Assembly (NCBI GenBank): GCA_965248715.1
Contig: CBDFKB010000007.1
Coordinates: 434,001-498,000, forward strand
DNA: 64,000 nt
Direction of reading: 5' to 3'
Source: CBDFKB01 sp965248715
Lineage (GTDB): Bacteria; Pseudomonadota; Alphaproteobacteria; Rhizobiales; Rhizobiaceae
Shown: positions 61,193-64,000 of the stretch, piece after piece
How the letters are laid out: the number at the start of each line of letters is the position of its first letter
How positions within the stretch are numbered: the first letter of the stretch is position 1
Translations under genes and position numbers: made by a program
Notes under the pieces: generated by a model
Seen by the model: only the letters and a program-made list of their open reading frames with translations
The model's database searches: none
Told to the model about the DNA's origin: nothing

Positions 61193-62437
61193 ATGGTCGC
61201 AAGCGAATTGCCGATTGACGCAACCTGCGCGCGCCGTATCGTCTTGCACTTGCAGGGATTGACCGCCAACCCCAACCGGCGGCTGGCCGGTGACGATCTC
61301 TTGCACATCATCCACCGCCTAGGCTTCGTCCAGGTCGATGCGATCAACTGGGTGGAGCGCGCGCATCATATGATCCTGTTCGCCCGCAACCAGACTTATC
61401 GCCCGCGCCAATTAAAAGCTTTGCTCGAACGGGACCGGAGGTTATTTGAGGGTTGGACCCATGACGCCTCGATTATTCCTTGTGCGTTTTACCCTTATTG
61501 GAAACACCATTTTGATCGTTCTCGGCAACAGCTTCGACACCAGTTTCGACAATGGCAGGGCGAGGGATTTATTGATCATGTGGATGATCTTCTGACGCTG
61601 ATTCGTGATAATGGAGCGATACGTTCGCGCGACCTGGAAGCTGCCGACAAGAGCGCTGACCGCGACATGTGGCAATGGCATGACGGCAAGGCGGCGCTCG
61701 AATATCTATGGCGGACCGGTAAACTGTGTATCGCCGCCCGGGACAAGTTTCAAAAAGTCTATGATCTGACCGAGCGAGTGCTGCCGGCCGGGCTGGCGGG
61801 AGACGGTGCTGTGGCCACAGTGTCGCATGAGCAGTTTATCGACTGGTGCTGCCGCTCGGCGTTGGAGCGGCTCGGTTTCGGTACCGCGGCCGATATCGCC
61901 CGCTTCTGGGACCATTTGACGATCGGCGAAGTGCGGGCTTGGCTGGCCGGACCAGGCGCTGGCCATTGGCGTCCAGTTATGGTCGGTGCGACCGGTGACG
62001 TGCCACCGAGACCAATGGTTGCCCGCGCCGATATCGAAACCGTCGTCGCCAGCCTGGGGCAAGCGCCCGGCCGGATCCGCGCTTTGTCGCCATTTGACCC
62101 GGTAATCCGTGATCGCGCCCGTTTGCAGCGTCTGTTTGGATTTGACTATCGGATCGAAATCTACGTTCCGCAGTCGCGGCGAAAATATGGTTATTACGTA
62201 TTTCCGCTGCTCGAAGGCGACCGATTGATCGGCCGCATCGATATGCGGGCCGAACGGGCAAATGACCGCTTGACGGTAAAAGCGCTGTGGCTCGAAGCGA
62301 AGGTGCGCCCTAGTCGCGGCCGGCTCGAGCGCCTGCACGGTGAATTGGTGCGCCAGGCGCGCCTTGCCGGCGTCGCCCATGTGGTCGATGATCCAAAAAG
62401 TTTGGCAAATAAACTCTCCCCGTCTCCTGGAAGCTGA
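61193..62437 (+). CDS. Winged-helix DNA glycosylase, YcaQ/AlkZ-like (HTH_42 family)
   Basis: 414 residues. Proteins of this family remove alkylated or cross-linked bases. RIVLHLQGL, the catalytic-site GFVQVDAINWVERAHH (Q-x-D form, as in YcaQ-like enzymes that act on interstrand crosslinks), PYWKHHFDRSRQQ, LSPFDPVIRDRARLQRLFGFDYRIEIY and YYVFPLLEGDRLIGRIDM are characteristic. Start 61193 has GGGA nine bases upstream; ATG 61184 is in frame but too close to that site. Confidence 0.85.
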   Translation: MVASELPIDATCARRIVLHLQGLTANPNRRLAGDDLLHIIHRLGFVQVDAINWVERAHHMILFARNQTYRPRQLKALLERDRRLFEGWTHDASIIPCAFYPYWKHHFDRSRQQLRHQFRQWQGEGFIDHVDDLLTLIRDNGAIRSRDLEAADKSADRDMWQWHDGKAALEYLWRTGKLCIAARDKFQKVYDLTERVLPAGLAGDGAVATVSHEQFIDWCCRSALERLGFGTAADIARFWDHLTIGEVRAWLAGPGAGHWRPVMVGATGDVPPRPMVARADIETVVASLGQAPGRIRALSPFDPVIRDRARLQRLFGFDYRIEIYVPQSRRKYGYYVFPLLEGDRLIGRIDMRAERANDRLTVKALWLEAKVRPSRGRLERLHGELVRQARLAGVAHVVDDPKSLANKLSPSPGS

Positions 62438-62571
62438 TCCTGTTTGACCAGGCAAATTGCCGTCAATTTGGCGATAATTCAGCCAGCTATCAGTCCGGTT
62501 ATCACTACCCGGTCGGAGCGCGGTTTGATCCGGGCAGAGACCGCGTGGTCGAGTGGACGCACCGCACGGCG

Positions 62572-62600
62572 CTTGAACACAAGCGCCAGGTTCACCATAT
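62572..62600 (+). promoter_or_regulatory. Heat-shock (RpoH/sigma-32-type) promoter of hsp20
   Basis: CTTGAA (62572-62577), 17 bp, CCATAT (62595-62600) followed by AAA. Good match to the CTTGAA / CCATAT form used by RpoH. Predicted start near 62608, giving a leader of about 55 nt. Confidence 0.65.
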
Positions 62601-62604
62601 AAAC

Positions 62605-62661
62605 TAGGCCGGGTGCCTACGGGGCTCGCATCAAACAAGGTCGCTTGGAAAGGACTTTGCC
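62605..62661 (+). promoter_or_regulatory. ROSE-like RNA thermometer in the hsp20 leader
   Basis: The terminal hairpin 62637-62658 pairs AAGG-TC-(G)-CT with AGGA-CTTT around TGGAA. The UYGCU motif (TCGCT, 62641-62645) pairs with the Shine-Dalgarno AGGA (62651-62654) and leaves one G bulged, the hallmark of ROSE elements. A small upstream hairpin TAGGC/GCCTA (62605-62619) may overlap the transcription start. ATG is 7 nt after the masked ribosome site. Shorter than typical ROSE leaders. Confidence 0.7.
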
Positions 62662-63090
62662 ATGGCTGGAATTTCGGCATTCAACAGCCCGTTTCTGCTT
62701 GGATTCGAGGATATTGAACGGGTTTTGGACCGGGTCACCAAAACCGCGGCCGACGGCTATCCGCCCTATAATATAGAGCGTGAAATCCGCCCGGCAGGCG
62801 AGGCCGACATTTTGCGCATTACCCTGGCCGTGGCCGGGTTCAGCACCAAAGAATTGGAAATTACCCTGCAGGAAAACCAACTGACCATTCGTGGCCGTCA
62901 ATCAGAAGGCGAAGGTCGGGACTATTTGCATCGCGGAATTGCCGCGCGTCAGTTTCAGCGCTCATTCGTGCTAGCCAATGGGGTGGAAATAATAGGCGCG
63001 GAACTAAAAAACGGACTGTTGTCGATCAATATGGCCCGCGAAGACCAAAAAAAGACCGCGCAAACGATCGAAATCGTCAATTCAGCGTGA
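62662..63090 (+). CDS. Small heat shock protein, Hsp20 family
   Basis: 142 residues. Alpha-crystallin domain about residues 35-125 (YNIEREIRPAGEADILRITLAVAGF, ELEITLQENQLTIRGRQ, YLHRGIAARQFQRSF, ELKNGLLSINM with the conserved G-L-L). Proteobacterial class A (IbpA/HspH-like). Holds unfolding proteins during heat stress. Controlled by the sigma-32-like promoter and ROSE-like element in front. Confidence 0.95.
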   Translation: MAGISAFNSPFLLGFEDIERVLDRVTKTAADGYPPYNIEREIRPAGEADILRITLAVAGFSTKELEITLQENQLTIRGRQSEGEGRDYLHRGIAARQFQRSFVLANGVEIIGAELKNGLLSINMAREDQKKTAQTIEIVNSA

Positions 63091-63091
63091 G

Positions 63092-63117
63092 CAGGCATTG
63101 GCCCTAAATTATGCCTG
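63092..63117 (+). other. Stem-loop after hsp20
   Basis: CAGGCAT (63092-63098) pairs perfectly with ATGCCTG (63111-63117). No T-run. Possible 3'-end stabiliser between hsp20 and the DUF1150 gene. Confidence 0.45.
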
Positions 63118-63188
63118 AATGGTGCAGGTTGTTCGACGCCACTGGTTGCAATTTGTCGCCCATAACTGTTATGCTGGAGTAGGATATC

Positions 63189-63443
63189 ATGTTGGATAAC
63201 AAAGCCTTAACGAAGATTTCGGCTGAGCAGCTTGCTGCCATCGGCACCAACAAGCTGGCTTATTTTCGCGCTGTACACTCGGATGATATGATGCGGCGCT
63301 ATCCCGGCATGCAATTGCGGCCGGGCACCCAGATGTGGGCATTGTTTAACGCCGATGGAACGCCGATCGCGCTTTCGGACAATCGCAGTGCTGTGATTTC
63401 CAGTGCGATGGAAAATGAATTGGTGCCAGTTAGCGTCCATTAA
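63189..63443 (+). CDS. DUF1150 family protein
   Basis: 84 residues. KISAEQLAAIGTNKLAYFRA, then LFNADGTPIALSDNRSAVIS are typical of DUF1150, a small alphaproteobacterial family regularly found directly behind hsp20. Function unknown; a heat-shock accessory role is inferred only from position. Confidence 0.85.
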   Translation: MLDNKALTKISAEQLAAIGTNKLAYFRAVHSDDMMRRYPGMQLRPGTQMWALFNADGTPIALSDNRSAVISSAMENELVPVSVH

Positions 63444-63696
63444 AAGTTCAACGTCCGACAATCTGAGCACCTCATTGGTCAGGGAACAAATCCCGGCAGC
63501 GCGCATCAATGCCCGTCAATCGCAAACCCATCGGGTCGGGTACTTCCAACCCGCCAGATCCAAAAAACGCCAAACCGCAAAACATCCCATCCGGTGACCG
63601 AACTGCATAAGCCCGATGGTCCCCATCGCGCCTTTCAGCCGCCGCCCGGCCCGCCAATTATGCAACATAATTGTATTCGAATTTGTCAAAAGGCTT
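63444..63696. other. Intergenic region, nothing recognised
   Basis: 253 bp between the DUF1150 gene and the convergent small gene. Open frames here lack recognisable domains or ribosome sites. Confidence 0.4.
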
Positions 63697-63969
63697 CTAT
63701 GGAAGCGTGCCTTTAATTCCAACACTAATTGTCGACGAACGTTCGTCAATGTTAACGTAAGCACCCTTGTTTTCCATGAATTGGCGAAGTGTTTCAATGA
63801 AGCTGCCAAACTGCTCGATTGGGAAAAACCCAATGGCGTTTGTAGGATTCTGGACCTTAACCGTGCCGTCTCCATTGGTCGTGAAATACATGGAAACATT
63901 TTTGCTCTTGCTGCCATTTAGGTTGACAAGGTGTTCCTGTGTAAGGCCATTTCCATTATAGTTCATCAA
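63697..63969 (-). CDS. Hypothetical protein of 90 residues
   Basis: No signal peptide or membrane segment. Sequence is Asn/Gly-rich at the start (NYNGNGLTQEHLVNLNGSKS), with FFPIEQFGSFIETLRQFMENKG as a likely helix. Base composition looks lower in GC than the neighbours. No family recognised. Its upstream region is mostly outside the window. Confidence 0.45.
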   Translation of the reverse strand: MMNYNGNGLTQEHLVNLNGSKSKNVSMYFTTNGDGTVKVQNPTNAIGFFPIEQFGSFIETLRQFMENKGAYVNIDERSSTISVGIKGTLP

Positions 63970-64000
63970 TATCGTGTAATGATCGATATCAAATTGCGAC

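Noticed and set aside
63516..63917. 133-codon minus-strand frame overlapping the last small gene
   Set aside because: No recognisable domain, overlaps the better-supported frame 63697-63969 in another phase, and has no clear ribosome site.

Overview
The window reads as a chromosomal segment of a GC-rich alphaproteobacterium. The evidence is the gene content: an IalB-family secreted protein next to rlmN, a DUF1150 gene behind hsp20, YggT, a Liv-type aromatic transporter and a TRAP transporter. Short inverted-repeat families are scattered between genes. There is no plasmid replication gene, phage gene or CRISPR array. The repertoire (benzoate, sarcosine, 5-oxoproline, TRAP-imported acids) suits a free-living heterotroph.

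Layout. 1-12.3 kb is mostly housekeeping: ybbP-ybbA divergent from tesA, then thpR, a YkvA protein, a TrmH-family methyltransferase, ialB-like, rlmN, argG, a GNAT gene and a small minus-strand set (secreted protein, YggT, amidotransferase, TerB). 12.6-27.6 kb is an aerobic benzoyl-CoA (box) island: livKHMGF transporter, a benzoate-CoA ligase broken by frameshifts, an alpha/beta hydrolase, then boxC-cupin-boxB-boxA-thioesterase-boxR with overlapping junctions. Two TGCA-N6-TGCA-type sites precede boxC. A tRNA-Arg(CCT) follows. 27.8-33.4 kb holds a small secreted protein, a PfkB kinase, kbl, an FAH-family hydrolase, an SDR remnant and a DapA-like aldolase/lyase. 33.4-42.2 kb is a sarcosine-to-one-carbon unit (soxBDAG, fhs, folD) with a divergent GlxA/AraC-type regulator. 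42.4-47.7 kb is a LysR-controlled pxpA / biotin-carrier / biotin-carboxylase / pxpB / pxpC operon. 47.8-51.6 kb is a dead restriction-modification locus: an MmeI-like fused enzyme split by an IS5-family element, plus a stub of a GIY-YIG gene. 51.7-61 kb is a catabolic cluster of unknown substrate (frameshifted racemase, TPP enzyme, muconate-cycloisomerase-like enzyme, DadA-like oxidoreductase, TRAP dctPQM, BASS-like transporter). 61.2-64 kb has a YcaQ-type glycosylase, a heat-shock locus (hsp20 with a sigma-32-like promoter and a ROSE-like RNA thermometer, DUF1150) and a small unknown gene.

How the genes work together. The Liv transporter would import an aromatic acid, the ligase would make the CoA thioester, BoxAB would epoxidise it and BoxC would open the ring, with BoxR as sensor-repressor. 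The ligase lesions and the absence of boxD from the window leave the route's integrity open. Sarcosine oxidase, Fhs and FolD together handle methylene- and formyl-tetrahydrofolate. The pxp operon couples oxoprolinase subunits to biotin-enzyme parts.

Non-coding structure is the most unusual layer. There are at least five families of short inverted-repeat elements: a 267-bp element with 32-bp arms between ybbA and tesA; a 302-bp element with 32-bp arms plus two solo arms; two MITE-like copies of about 270-280 bp with ends resembling those of the IS in the window; a 105-bp double-hairpin repeat in three copies; and a roughly 105-bp repeat in three copies plus one composite. Four genes look damaged or truncated (benzoate-CoA ligase, restriction-modification enzyme with its nuclease partner, racemase, SDR). 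Assignments come from reading motifs and context; no database search was run.
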